Shown one piece after another: positions 1 through 7,593 of a stretch of 64,000 nucleotides of DNA. The stretch is from NCBI GenBank assembly GCA_963767285.1, contig CAVYDJ010000001.1:372001-436000 (forward strand). Direction: 5' to 3'. Each line of letters opens with the position of its first letter. The stretch's first letter is position 1. The notes beneath the pieces were generated by a model, which was not told the DNA's origin, made no database searches, and worked only from the letters and a program-made list of their open reading frames with translations. Source of the DNA: WHSW01 sp963767285. GTDB lineage: Bacteria > Actinomycetota > Thermoleophilia > Solirubrobacterales > 70-9. Both the position numbers and the translations under genes were made by a program.

Positions 1-149
1 AGCGGCTCGACCCGGAAGACCATCTTCACCCGCGGGTTGTCGTTGATCGTCATCCCGGTGTCCTGGACCGACACGACGGTCCCGGCGCCCTTGGCACCGG
101 TCTCGAACAACTCAGCAGCCTGCTTCTTCTTGCTCTTGAAAAGCCCCAC
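1..149 (-). CDS. Small basic-N-terminus protein, 3' part outside window (partial)
   Basis: The visible 49 codons begin at a GTG (149-147) and run off the left edge. The N-terminus is GLFKSKKKQAAELF followed by a segment reading GAGTVVSVQDTGMTINDNP and then a strand-like KMVFRVEP. This looks like the start of a small beta-rich cytoplasmic protein common in actinobacteria (DUF3592/SHOCT-type proteins often open this way). The basic opening resembles the unrelated-looking protein that starts at 34333 (MGFFSRRRKK). No function is assigned; the family guess is from the short motif only. Confidence 0.5.
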   Translation of the reverse strand, partial: MGLFKSKKKQAAELFETGAKGAGTVVSVQDTGMTINDNPRVKMVFRVEP

Positions 150-466
150 AGGCCCACCCTATCCGCAAACCAAGACCCCGCCCAAGCGGCGAACGTCCCG
201 GAGCACGGCCTATCTGCCCAGCTCCGGGACGTTCGATGGCGCGAGCGCGAGCAGCTGCTGGGGGACCCCTTTCACCTTGACGTTGGTGCGGACGCGCGCA
301 AGGAGAGGGCATGGCGACGCGCCGGGTGGGCCGTGCGCCGCCTGTCATCCGACGACGTCTACGAGCGCCCGCACCGCTGCGGGCCCGCTCCATCGGAATC
401 AGGCGGCCGGTTGCGGTGCGGCGCATGAGTGCCTAAATCCGGGACGTTCGCCCCCCTGCGGTCGAG
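150..466. other. Intergenic stretch with an inverted repeat
   Basis: About 317 bases separate the partial gene from the tRNA-Ser. Open frames here are arginine/proline-rich and look like noise. The only structure I see is the 15-bp inverted repeat at 190-235 and a third partial copy at 438-450. Confidence 0.5.
190..235. repeat. 15-bp perfect inverted repeat, third half-site at 438-450
   Basis: CGAACGTCCCGGAGC at 190-204 is exactly complementary to 221-235, with a 16-base spacer. A 13-base copy of the right arm (TCCGGGACGTTCG) recurs at 438-450 next to the tRNA-Ser. As RNA this would be a strong hairpin. As DNA the CGAACG/CGTTCG half-sites could be a repressor target. No T-tract follows, so a classical terminator is not indicated. 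Confidence 0.6.
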
Positions 467-556
467 CGGAGGGGGTGGGATTCGAACCCACGGACCGAGG
501 GAACCCCGGTCAACGGCTTTCAAGGCCGCCGCATTCAACCGCTCTGCCACCCCTCC
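467..556 (-). tRNA. tRNA-Ser (anticodon TGA)
   Basis: The minus strand folds as a class II tRNA: acceptor GGAGGGG with CCCCTCC, anticodon loop CTTGAAA (anticodon TGA), a long variable arm and T-loop TTCGAAT flanked by GTGGG/CCCAC. The discriminator base is G and CCA is not encoded. Length is 90 nt. Confidence 0.95.
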
Positions 557-591
557 GGGATCGGCCCAGTTTGACGAATACGCTTGAACCG

Positions 592-1890
592 ATGGCAGCG
601 CGATGGAGCAACTGGGCGGGCGATCAGCGGTGCGCGCCGGTCGCGATCGAGTCGCCCGGCACGCGCGAGGAGCTCGCCGAGATCGTGCGCCGGGCCGGGG
701 AGCGGGGCCTGCCGGTGCGCGCCTCGGGCTCCGGCCACTCGTTCACCGACGTCGCCCTCACCGACGGGGTGATGGTCCGTTGCGACCGGCTCGATCGAAT
801 CCTCTCGGTCGACCGCGAGGCTGGCCTGGTCAAGGTCGAGGCGGGGATCGTCCTCCACGAGCTCACTCGCAGGCTCGACGAGCTCGGCCTCGCGTTCGAG
901 AACCTCGGCGACATCGACCGCCAGACGCTCGCCGGCTCGATCGCCACCGGGACTCACGGCACCGGCGCGCGCCTGCGCAGCATCTCCGCGCAGATCGACG
1001 CGGTCGACCTCGTCCTCGCCGACGGCACCTCGCTCGAGATCTCGGCCGACTCCGATCCGGCGGCCCTGGCGGCGGCGCGGATCGGGCTCGGGGCGCTGGG
1101 GCTCGTCTACGCCGTCACGATCCGGACCGTTCCCGCGTTCACCCTCGACCGGATCGACAGCCCGCGGCCGCTCGACGAGGTGCTCGCGAACCTCGACGAG
1201 CTCAACGCCGCCTCGGACCACTTCGAGTTCTACGTGTTCCCGCATACCGACACGGCCCTGTGCCGCGAGAGCCGTCGCACGAACGAGCCACCGCGGCCGC
1301 GGTCCCGGGCTGCGATCTACGCGCAGGAGGTGATGCTCGAGAACTGGGTAGGCGGCGCCTTCTCGCTGATCGCCCGGCGCTTCCCCTCGCAGGTCCCCCG
1401 TCTGGCACGGCTGGCGGCGAGTGGCACCGGACGCTCGCAAAAGGTCGACCGCAGCTACCGGGTCTTCGCCTCCGAGCGGCGCATCAAGTTCACCGAGATG
1501 GAGTACGGAATCCCTCGCGAGCACGTCGCCGAGGCGGTCCGCCGCGTGCTGCAGCTCGCCGGGCGTGTCCGGCCCCCGGTCGCGTTCCCGATCGAGGTCC
1601 GCTTCGCCGCCGCCGACGATGTCCTGCTCAGCGCCGCCCACGGCCGCGACGTCGCCTACGTCGCCGTTCACCAGGACCGCAAGCTCGACTGGCAGCCCTA
1701 CTTCCGGGGCGTCGAGGAGATCATGGACTCATACGGCGGTCGCCCGCACTGGGGCAAGCGCCACTTCCAGACCGCCGAGACGCTGGCGCCGCGCTACCCC
1801 CGCTTCGCCGACTTCCTCGCGCTCCGCGACCGCCTGGATCCCGACCGGCGGTTCGCGAACGGGTTCACCGAGCGGGTGCTCGGCGTCTAG
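592..1890 (+). CDS. FAD-linked sugar-1,4-lactone oxidase (D-arabinono-/L-gulonolactone oxidase family)
   Basis: A 432-residue protein of the VAO flavoprotein fold. The FAD domain shows SGSGHSFTD near residue 48; the His in this motif is the covalent flavin site in relatives. It also has GSIATGTHGTG near 120. The C-terminal ALO domain ends with the family HWGK motif (GGRPHWGKRHF) and DPDRRFANGF. It should oxidise an aldonolactone to the ascorbate-like product with O2 or another acceptor; the substrate cannot be told. The ATG at 592 is chosen because it begins the conserved WSNWAGDQRCAP opening; the open frame extends upstream through the tRNA and is not coding there. Its stop overlaps the stop of the convergent SnoaL gene. 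Confidence 0.88.
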   Translation: MAARWSNWAGDQRCAPVAIESPGTREELAEIVRRAGERGLPVRASGSGHSFTDVALTDGVMVRCDRLDRILSVDREAGLVKVEAGIVLHELTRRLDELGLAFENLGDIDRQTLAGSIATGTHGTGARLRSISAQIDAVDLVLADGTSLEISADSDPAALAAARIGLGALGLVYAVTIRTVPAFTLDRIDSPRPLDEVLANLDELNAASDHFEFYVFPHTDTALCRESRRTNEPPRPRSRAAIYAQEVMLENWVGGAFSLIARRFPSQVPRLARLAASGTGRSQKVDRSYRVFASERRIKFTEMEYGIPREHVAEAVRRVLQLAGRVRPPVAFPIEVRFAAADDVLLSAAHGRDVAYVAVHQDRKLDWQPYFRGVEEIMDSYGGRPHWGKRHFQTAETLAPRYPRFADFLALRDRLDPDRRFANGFTERVLGV

Positions 1891-2276
1891 TCCTCGCGGT
1901 ATGCGCGCAGGGCGCTCTCCCGGTCGGGGTCCCAGCGCCCGCGGACGATGACGTCGTCGCGGAAGGTCCACACCGCGTAGAAGGTCATGTCGATCTCGAC
2001 CCCGCTCGCCTTGCCGGTTCCCGATTGGCGCTCGGTGACCAGGACCGCGTCGCCGAGGTCCTCGAACTCCAGCCCGTCCATCCGGAAGTCATCCCACTGG
2101 GCGAGGAACTCGCGCATCTGGTCGGCGAACGCCTGCAGGCCGACGTAGGCCTGGCGGCCGTCGGACATCGGCTCGAAGACGAACTCGGTGGAGAACAGCT
2201 CGGGCCGCCCGCGCAGGTCGCCGCGCGCAAAGCCGGCGTAGAGCTCCCGCATCGCCTCGAGGTTCTCCTGCGACAT
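1887..2276 (-). CDS. SnoaL-like / NTF2-fold protein
   Basis: A 129-residue single-domain protein. It begins SQENLEAMRELYAGFARGD and contains the cone-fold pattern FVFEPMSDGRQAYVGLQ, DFRMDGLEFEDLGDAVLV and YAVWTFRDDVIVRGRW. This is typical of the polyketide-cyclase-like SnoaL superfamily, whose members bind small hydrophobic ligands or act as isomerases or hydratases. The ATG overlaps the TGA of the upstream CoA-transferase (ATGA), so it is the last gene of a four-gene operon and is probably translated by coupling. The substrate is unknown. Confidence 0.75.
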   Translation of the reverse strand: MSQENLEAMRELYAGFARGDLRGRPELFSTEFVFEPMSDGRQAYVGLQAFADQMREFLAQWDDFRMDGLEFEDLGDAVLVTERQSGTGKASGVEIDMTFYAVWTFRDDVIVRGRWDPDRESALRAYRED

Positions 2277-3574
2277 CAGATGTAGCCGAACTCGCTCGCC
2301 TTCGCGGTCAGCTCGTCGCGGAACTTCGGGTGCGCGATCTCGATCAGGCGGACCGTGCGTTCGCGGATCGAGCGGCCGCGGAGCTCGGCGACCCCGTGCT
2401 CGGTCACCACCTTGTCGACGATGTTCTTGTAGGAGGTGACAGCGGCGCCGGGGTGCAGCGTCGGGACGATCCGCGAGACCGACTCGTCGTGCGGCGTCGA
2501 GTGCAGGACGATGAACGACTGCCCCTCCTCGGCGTAGAGGACGCCGCGCACGTAGTCGGCCTGGCCACCGGAGGACGACCAGTAATCCGTCCCGAGCGAT
2601 TCCGAGGCGCACTGGCCGAGGAAGTCGACCTCCAGCGTCGCGTTGATCGCGGTCATTTTCGGCTCGCGGCCGATGTTGCGCGAGTCGTTCGTGTAGTCGA
2701 CCGGCCACAGCTCGACCCCGGGGTTGTCGGCGACGAAGTCGAGCAGCCGCTTGGTTCCGAGGACGGTGGTGGTGATCACCTTGTTGCGGTGGGTCGCCTT
2801 GCGGGTGCCCGTGATCGCGCCGCGCTCGATCAGGTCGACGAAGCCGTCGCTCATCAGCTCGGTGTGGACACCGAGCTCGCGGTGGCCCGACAGCAGATGC
2901 AGCACCTGATCGGGCACCGAGCCGATCCCGGCCTGGATCGTCGCCCCGTCGGGGATCCGCTCGACCACCAGCTCGGCGATCCGCCGGTCGGTCTCCGTCG
3001 CCTCGCGCGGCGGCACCTCGACCAGCGGGTAGTCGGCCTCGCACCAGCCCGCGACGTCGGACACGTGGACCTGGTTCTCGCCGAACGTGCGCGGCAGCTG
3101 CGGGTTGGCCTCGATGAAGAACGGCACCTCGCCGATCAGCGGCGCGACGTACTCGGCGTGCGGCCCGAGCGAGAAGTAGCCGTGGCGATCGGGCGGCGCG
3201 GCGGCGGCGAGCGCGACCGTGCGCTTGGTCGTCGCCCGCATCAGCGCCGGCACCTCGCTGAAGTTGTTGGGGACGAGGTCGCAGTGACCGGCGTGGAAGG
3301 CCTCGCGGTCGTGCGGCGAGAGGAACCACGAGACGTGGCGGAGGTTCGGGACCTCGCCGTTGATGTAGCGGCGGTCGCGCAACGGGAGCATCTGGTGCAG
3401 GCGCACGTCGCGCAGCTGCTCGGCGCCGCCTTCGATCGCGTCGATCACGGTCACCGGCTCGGCGTTGCCGAGCCCGACGATCGCGTCGGCACCGGGCGGG
3501 AGGTGGTCGAGCACCGCCTCGGGCGAGCAGCGCTTCGCCTCCAGCGCAGCGTGGATGTCGGGCGGCCGGCTCAC
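2276..3574 (-). CDS. Acetyl-CoA hydrolase / 4-hydroxybutyrate CoA-transferase family protein
   Basis: A 432-residue class I-type CoA-transferase with both halves. The N-terminal half contains VPNNFSEVPALM and the C-terminal half contains GIGSVPDQVL followed by HTELMSDGFVDL; the Glu in the latter is the expected acyl-enzyme residue. The tail has SYKNIVDKVVTEHGVAELRG, a strongly conserved family block. It should move CoA between acetyl-CoA and a short carboxylate, or hydrolyse acyl-CoA. The start is GTG at 3574 overlapping the upstream TGA (GTGA). Operon context with SRPBCC and SnoaL proteins suggests carboxylic-acid catabolism, but that is inference. Confidence 0.85.
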   Translation of the reverse strand: MSRPPDIHAALEAKRCSPEAVLDHLPPGADAIVGLGNAEPVTVIDAIEGGAEQLRDVRLHQMLPLRDRRYINGEVPNLRHVSWFLSPHDREAFHAGHCDLVPNNFSEVPALMRATTKRTVALAAAAPPDRHGYFSLGPHAEYVAPLIGEVPFFIEANPQLPRTFGENQVHVSDVAGWCEADYPLVEVPPREATETDRRIAELVVERIPDGATIQAGIGSVPDQVLHLLSGHRELGVHTELMSDGFVDLIERGAITGTRKATHRNKVITTTVLGTKRLLDFVADNPGVELWPVDYTNDSRNIGREPKMTAINATLEVDFLGQCASESLGTDYWSSSGGQADYVRGVLYAEEGQSFIVLHSTPHDESVSRIVPTLHPGAAVTSYKNIVDKVVTEHGVAELRGRSIRERTVRLIEIAHPKFRDELTAKASEFGYI

Positions 3575-4008
3575 CGGACGAGGCGCTCGATGTCATCGAG
3601 GAGGCGGACGAAGCCGCGCCGGATGCCGGCGGCAAGGAGTGCGCCCAGCGCGGGCCCGATCACAGGGACCGGGACCGTAAAGGTGGAGCGCCAGAGGACG
3701 CGCGTCCCGGTGGCCGTCTCCGACAGCGTGATCGTCCCGCCGTCATGGCGGAACGGCAGGTTGACCTTGCGGATCAGGTAGTCCATCCGCGTCGGTCGTT
3801 CGAAGCCGGTGATCTCCTCCTCGAAGCGCAGCGGGCGGACCACCAGCCGCCGCAGAGCGCCGACACCGTTTCGCTCCTCGGTCCCCTCGCGAACCAGCTC
3901 GGCGGTCGAGAAGCCTCGAAAGCGCGTGTACCCGGCGTGATCGCTCAGCGCCTCGAACACCTCGTCGATCGGCCCTGCGACCGTCTTGTCCAGGTCGATT
4001 CGCGCCAC
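3571..4008 (-). CDS. SRPBCC (START/Bet v1-like) ligand-binding protein
   Basis: A 145-residue protein starting VARIDLDKTVAGPIDEVFEALSD, the classic first strand and helix of the polyketide cyclase/dehydrase SRPBCC fold. The final helix is GALLAAGIRRGFVRLLDDIERLV. It presumably binds a hydrophobic ligand. The GTG at 4008 shares one base with the upstream TAG, and its own TGA overlaps the next GTG, so it sits in the middle of the four-gene operon. I chose this GTG because the fold begins directly after it. Confidence 0.75.
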   Translation of the reverse strand: MARIDLDKTVAGPIDEVFEALSDHAGYTRFRGFSTAELVREGTEERNGVGALRRLVVRPLRFEEEITGFERPTRMDYLIRKVNLPFRHDGGTITLSETATGTRVLWRSTFTVPVPVIGPALGALLAAGIRRGFVRLLDDIERLVR

Positions 4009-5237
4009 TACAGAAACGCCTTGCCCTCGCCGCGATACGTCGGCACCTGATCGACGATCCGCTCGCCCTCCACGAGGTACAGCGAGTCGAAGCGCTCGCA
4101 CAGCTCGCCCGCCTTGGCGTGGCGCAGGTACACGCGGTCGCCGACCCGCAGCTGGTAGGCGGCGGCGCCGGTGACCGGCGTCTGCACCTCGCCGGCGCCC
4201 TCGTCGCTGTCGAAGCGCAGCCCCCCGGGCAGGTAGGGCTCGGGCAGCCGGTCGCCGCCCGCGGCGCCGGAGGCGAGGTAGCCGCCGCCGAGCAGCGTGG
4301 CGATCCCGCCGACCGGGCGGCGGACGACCGAGAGGCTGAAGAACGCCGCCGGCTCCAGCGAGAGCGAGCGGTAGTTGTCGAACAGGTGGGGGGCGTAGAA
4401 ACCCGAGCCGGCCGTCAGCTCGGTGACCGTCCCGACGGCCGCCGTACGGGCCAGGCTGCCGGTGCCGCCGCCGTTGACGAACCCGAGCTCGCCGGCCGCC
4501 TCGCGGACCGCCTCGACGATCCGCGGCATCCGGCGGCGGATGTCGGCCTCCGAGCGCGCCTGCATGAACCGGATCGAGCTGCTGCGCAGCGGCTTGCCAG
4601 GGATCCGGTCGCCCACCCCTGCGATCTGTCCCTCGTACCCCATCAGCCCGGCGAGCTCGGTCCCCGGCCGCTCGGCGATCTCGGCGGCCATCCGCGCCGC
4701 CCGGGCCGGGTCGTGGACGGGCGAGCGCTTCGGGCCGATCCGGCTCAGCCGCCCGCCCAGCGGCCACCAGGAGAGGTCTACGTCGAGGCAGACGCGCACC
4801 CGCGACGGTCCGCCGCCGATCGCTCCCTCGATCAGGTCGAGGTGGGGGCGGTCGTCGACCATCAGCACCGGCGAGCGCGCCGGGTCGGTGGCCGCCAGCC
4901 GCGCGACCTCGGCGATCGCCGCCCGGTCGACGGTCGGGTAGGCGACGACGATGTCCTCGAATCCCTGTGCGGCCAGGTAGAGGGCCTCCGGTGCCGTGAA
5001 CGCGAGCACGCCCTGAAAGCCCGGGTCGAGGTCGAGCACGCGGCGCAGCACGGCGCTCGAGCGCACCGACTTCGACGCGACCCGGATCGGCAGGCCGTCC
5101 GCCTGGGCGACCATCGCCGCCGCGTTGCGCCGCATCGCGTCGAGGTCGATGAACGCGAACGGCGGCGTGACGCCGGCGAAGATCGCGTCGTAGCGCGCCT
5201 TCAGCTCCTCGCGGTCGATCTCCGGGGGCAGGTTCAC
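4008..5237 (-). CDS. PLP-dependent alanine racemase-fold enzyme (D-threonine aldolase / D-serine dehydratase-like)
   Basis: A 409-residue fold-type III PLP enzyme. The N-terminal barrel holds FAFIDLDAMRRN followed by IRVASKSVRS, whose Lys is the expected Schiff-base residue. Later come MGYEGQIAGVGD and VNGGGTGSL (phosphate-binding loop). The C-terminal domain has the D-serine-dehydratase-like zinc pair in LRHAKAGELCERFDSLYLV (His and Cys). Members are annotated as amino acid deaminase/aldolase acting on D-amino or beta-hydroxy amino acids; the substrate is open. GTG at 5237 starts the operon; its promoter must lie in the 38 bases before the divergent tRNA-Ser. Confidence 0.82.
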   Translation of the reverse strand: MNLPPEIDREELKARYDAIFAGVTPPFAFIDLDAMRRNAAAMVAQADGLPIRVASKSVRSSAVLRRVLDLDPGFQGVLAFTAPEALYLAAQGFEDIVVAYPTVDRAAIAEVARLAATDPARSPVLMVDDRPHLDLIEGAIGGGPSRVRVCLDVDLSWWPLGGRLSRIGPKRSPVHDPARAARMAAEIAERPGTELAGLMGYEGQIAGVGDRIPGKPLRSSSIRFMQARSEADIRRRMPRIVEAVREAAGELGFVNGGGTGSLARTAAVGTVTELTAGSGFYAPHLFDNYRSLSLEPAAFFSLSVVRRPVGGIATLLGGGYLASGAAGGDRLPEPYLPGGLRFDSDEGAGEVQTPVTGAAAYQLRVGDRVYLRHAKAGELCERFDSLYLVEGERIVDQVPTYRGEGKAFL

Positions 5238-5275
5238 AGCGGTCGCGAGCGTATCTAGACTGACCCGAATCCCCC

Positions 5276-5364
5276 GGAGAGGTGGCCGAGTGGCTGAAGG
5301 CACTCGCCTGCTAAGCGAGTAGGGGGCGCAAGCTCTCTCGCGGGTTCGAATCCCGCCCTCTCCG
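5276..5364 (+). tRNA. tRNA-Ser (anticodon GCT)
   Basis: A class II tRNA of 89 nt: acceptor GGAGAGG/CCTCTCC, anticodon stem CTCGC/GCGAG around loop CTGCTAA (anticodon GCT), long variable arm, T-loop TTCGAAT with GCGGG/CCCGC, discriminator G. CCA is not encoded. The next gene can start three bases after the tRNA end. Confidence 0.95.
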
Positions 5365-5366
5365 CT

Positions 5367-6071
5367 GTGAAACCGCGTTTGGCATCGATGGTCATCGCGT
5401 CCGCGCTTGCGGTGGCAGGCGCCGGCTGCGGTGGCGGCGGCGACGCGAGCTCGACGTCGGCGACCGAGGCGTCTATCGCGACCACGACCGAGGCGTCGAG
5501 CTCGACGGTCACGCAGACGGGCACCGAGGAACTGAGCCCCGATGCGACCGACTTCCTGGGCGCCGTCCTCGCAGCGACGACCGCCGGCGAGCCCGGCGTC
5601 GTCGTGCTCGAGGTCGCCCCGGACAGCCTCACGCGGCTGAAGCGCGGCGACGTGATCGTCGCCTGCAACCGCAAGCCCGTCGCCACCCCGGACGAGCTCG
5701 TCGCCTGCGGCGGCGATGTCGAGGCCGGCGGGGAGTTCACGATCAGGGTCGTTCGCGGCTCGAAGCGCTTCACCCTTGCGCAGGTGTCGACACCGGCCGC
5801 CTTCCTCGGGGTCGAGGTCAAGGCCGCCTCCGGCGACCGCGGGGCGGCGGTCGTGGCGGTGGCGCCGGGCGGCCCGGCCGCCGAGGCGGGTTTCAAGGCG
5901 GGCGATCTGATCGTCGCCGTCGACGACGTCCGGGTGACCGACGGCGATTCGCTCGTGGCTGCGGTCGGCACCCACGCGGCCGGCGACGAGGTGACGGTCG
6001 CCGTGGTGCGCGGGTCGAAGGACCTGGAGTTGAGTGTGACGTTGGTCCAGAACCCGGCCACGGGCGGCTAG
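5367..6071 (+). CDS. Lipoprotein with two PDZ domains
   Basis: A 234-residue exported protein. The leader MKPRLASMVIASALAVAGAGC carries a lipobox-like AGAGC cleavage site, followed by a Ser/Thr-rich linker. It then has two PDZ-like modules: residues ~60-130 (VVVLEVAPDS, LKRGDVIVACNRKPV) and ~145-228 (AAVVAVAPGGPAAEAGF, KAGDLIVAVDDVRV). No protease domain is attached, so this is a PDZ-only envelope protein, perhaps an adaptor or sensor. GTG 5367 is preferred over ATG 5388 because it supplies the Lys/Arg n-region. That places the start codon directly behind the tRNA 3' end, implying co-transcription with, or processing from, the tRNA. Confidence 0.75.
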   Translation: MKPRLASMVIASALAVAGAGCGGGGDASSTSATEASIATTTEASSSTVTQTGTEELSPDATDFLGAVLAATTAGEPGVVVLEVAPDSLTRLKRGDVIVACNRKPVATPDELVACGGDVEAGGEFTIRVVRGSKRFTLAQVSTPAAFLGVEVKAASGDRGAAVVAVAPGGPAAEAGFKAGDLIVAVDDVRVTDGDSLVAAVGTHAAGDEVTVAVVRGSKDLELSVTLVQNPATGG

Positions 6072-6090
6072 TCCGCACTACGCTGCCGTT

Positions 6091-7593
6091 ATGGAGCCGG
6101 AGCACTTCGACGTCCTGATCATCGGCGCGGGGCTCTCGGGGATCGGCGCCGCCCACCACCTTCAGGACGAGTGCCCGGGAAAGACGTACGCGATCCTCGA
6201 GGCGCGCGACGCGAGCGGCGGCACCTGGGACCTGTTCCGCTATCCGGGGATCCGCTCGGACTCCGACATGCTGACGCTCGGCTACTCGTTCCGTCCCTGG
6301 CCGGAGGCGAAGGCGATCGCCGACGGGCCGGCGATCCTCAGCTACGTGCGCGAAACGGCGAGCGAGGCCGGGATCGATCGCCACATCCGCTACCGCCACA
6401 GCGTCGTCGCCGCCAGCTGGTCGAGCGAGGAGGCGCGCTGGACCCTTGACGTCGAGCGCGCCGGGGCAAACGGCGACCCGCCCGAGACCGTGCAGATGAC
6501 CTGCAACTTCGTCCAGGGATGCACCGGCTACTACCGCTACGACGAGGGCTACACCCCGGAGTTCGAGGGCACGGATCGCTTCCGCGGCGAGATCGTCCAC
6601 CCCCAGAAGTGGACCGACGAGATCGACTACTCCGGCAAGCGCGTCGTCGTGATCGGCAGCGGCGCGACCGCGGTCACCCTGGTCCCGGCGATGGCCGAGA
6701 CCGCCGCCCACGTGACGATGCTGCAGCGCTCGCCGAGCTACGTGGTCTCGCTGCCGGGGGTCGATCCGATCGCGAAGTTCCTGCGCCGCTTCCTGCCGCA
6801 GCGGCTCGCCTTCCCGATCCTGAAGTGGAAGAACGTCGCGATGACCATGTTCAGCTTCCAGCTCAGCCGCCGCCGGCCGGAGTGGGCGAAGAAGCTCATC
6901 CGCATGGGGGTCGAACGCCGGCTGCCCCCCGGCTACGACATCGACACCCACTTCAAGCCCAACTACAACCCCTGGGACCAGCGCATGTGCCTGGTCCCGG
7001 ACGGTGACCTGTTCGAGGCGATCGGCTCCGGGCGCGCCTCGGTGGTCACCGACACGATCGAGACGTTCACGGAGGAGGGCCTGCGCCTCGGATCAGGCGC
7101 CGAGCTCGAGGCCGACCTGATCGTCACCGCGACCGGGATCAACATGCTGCCGTTCGGCGGCATCGAGCTGAGCGTCGACGGCGAGCGGATCCGCGTCCCC
7201 GAGAAGCTCGCCTACAAGGGGATGATGCTCGAGGACGTCCCCAACATCGCGGTCTCGATCGGCTACACGAACGCCTCCTGGACGCTCAAGTGCGACCTGA
7301 CCTGCGAGTACGTCTGCCGGCTCATCAACCACATGGACGAGCATGGCTACGCCTACTGCACGCCCCGCAACCACGACCCCTCGATCACCCCCGAGCCGAT
7401 GATCGACTTCTCCTCCGGCTACGTCCAGCGCTCGATCGACAAGTTCCCGCGGCAGGGCTCGCGCCCGCCGTGGCGGCTCTACCAGAACTACCCCCGCGAC
7501 ATCCTCACTCTGCGCCACGGCTCGCTCGAGGACGGGGCGATGGAGTTCTCGCGCGCGCCGGCGCGGGCCGCGGCTACTGCTTCGGCGCCTTGA
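6091..7593 (+). CDS. Flavin-containing monooxygenase, Baeyer-Villiger type (EtaA-like)
   Basis: A 500-residue class B flavoprotein monooxygenase. The FAD Rossmann motif is VLIIGAGLSGIGAAHHL at the N-terminus. The BVMO fingerprint FxGxxxHxxxW appears as FRGEIVHPQKW near residue 170, and the NADPH Rossmann motif VVVIGSGATAV follows at ~188. The family block KPNYNPWDQRMCLVPDGD is present. It should insert oxygen into ketones, or oxygenate a sulfur or nitrogen atom, using NADPH and O2. It starts 19 bases after the PDZ gene and may be co-transcribed. Its last ~20 bases overlap the end of the convergent CHRD/RTX gene; the tail after GAMEFSRAPAR is low complexity. Confidence 0.88.
   Translation: MEPEHFDVLIIGAGLSGIGAAHHLQDECPGKTYAILEARDASGGTWDLFRYPGIRSDSDMLTLGYSFRPWPEAKAIADGPAILSYVRETASEAGIDRHIRYRHSVVAASWSSEEARWTLDVERAGANGDPPETVQMTCNFVQGCTGYYRYDEGYTPEFEGTDRFRGEIVHPQKWTDEIDYSGKRVVVIGSGATAVTLVPAMAETAAHVTMLQRSPSYVVSLPGVDPIAKFLRRFLPQRLAFPILKWKNVAMTMFSFQLSRRRPEWAKKLIRMGVERRLPPGYDIDTHFKPNYNPWDQRMCLVPDGDLFEAIGSGRASVVTDTIETFTEEGLRLGSGAELEADLIVTATGINMLPFGGIELSVDGERIRVPEKLAYKGMMLEDVPNIAVSIGYTNASWTLKCDLTCEYVCRLINHMDEHGYAYCTPRNHDPSITPEPMIDFSSGYVQRSIDKFPRQGSRPPWRLYQNYPRDILTLRHGSLEDGAMEFSRAPARAAATASAP

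Noticed and set aside
112..426. A 104-residue minus-strand frame in the gene-free stretch
   Set aside because: Arg/Ala/Gly-rich, no motif, overlaps the partial gene and the inverted repeat; looks like chance.
535..2285. Long arginine/proline-rich frames opposite and alongside the lactone oxidase
   Set aside because: GC-rich coding DNA keeps other frames open; these lack domains and have codon use unlike the real gene. The same applies to similar shadows throughout the window.
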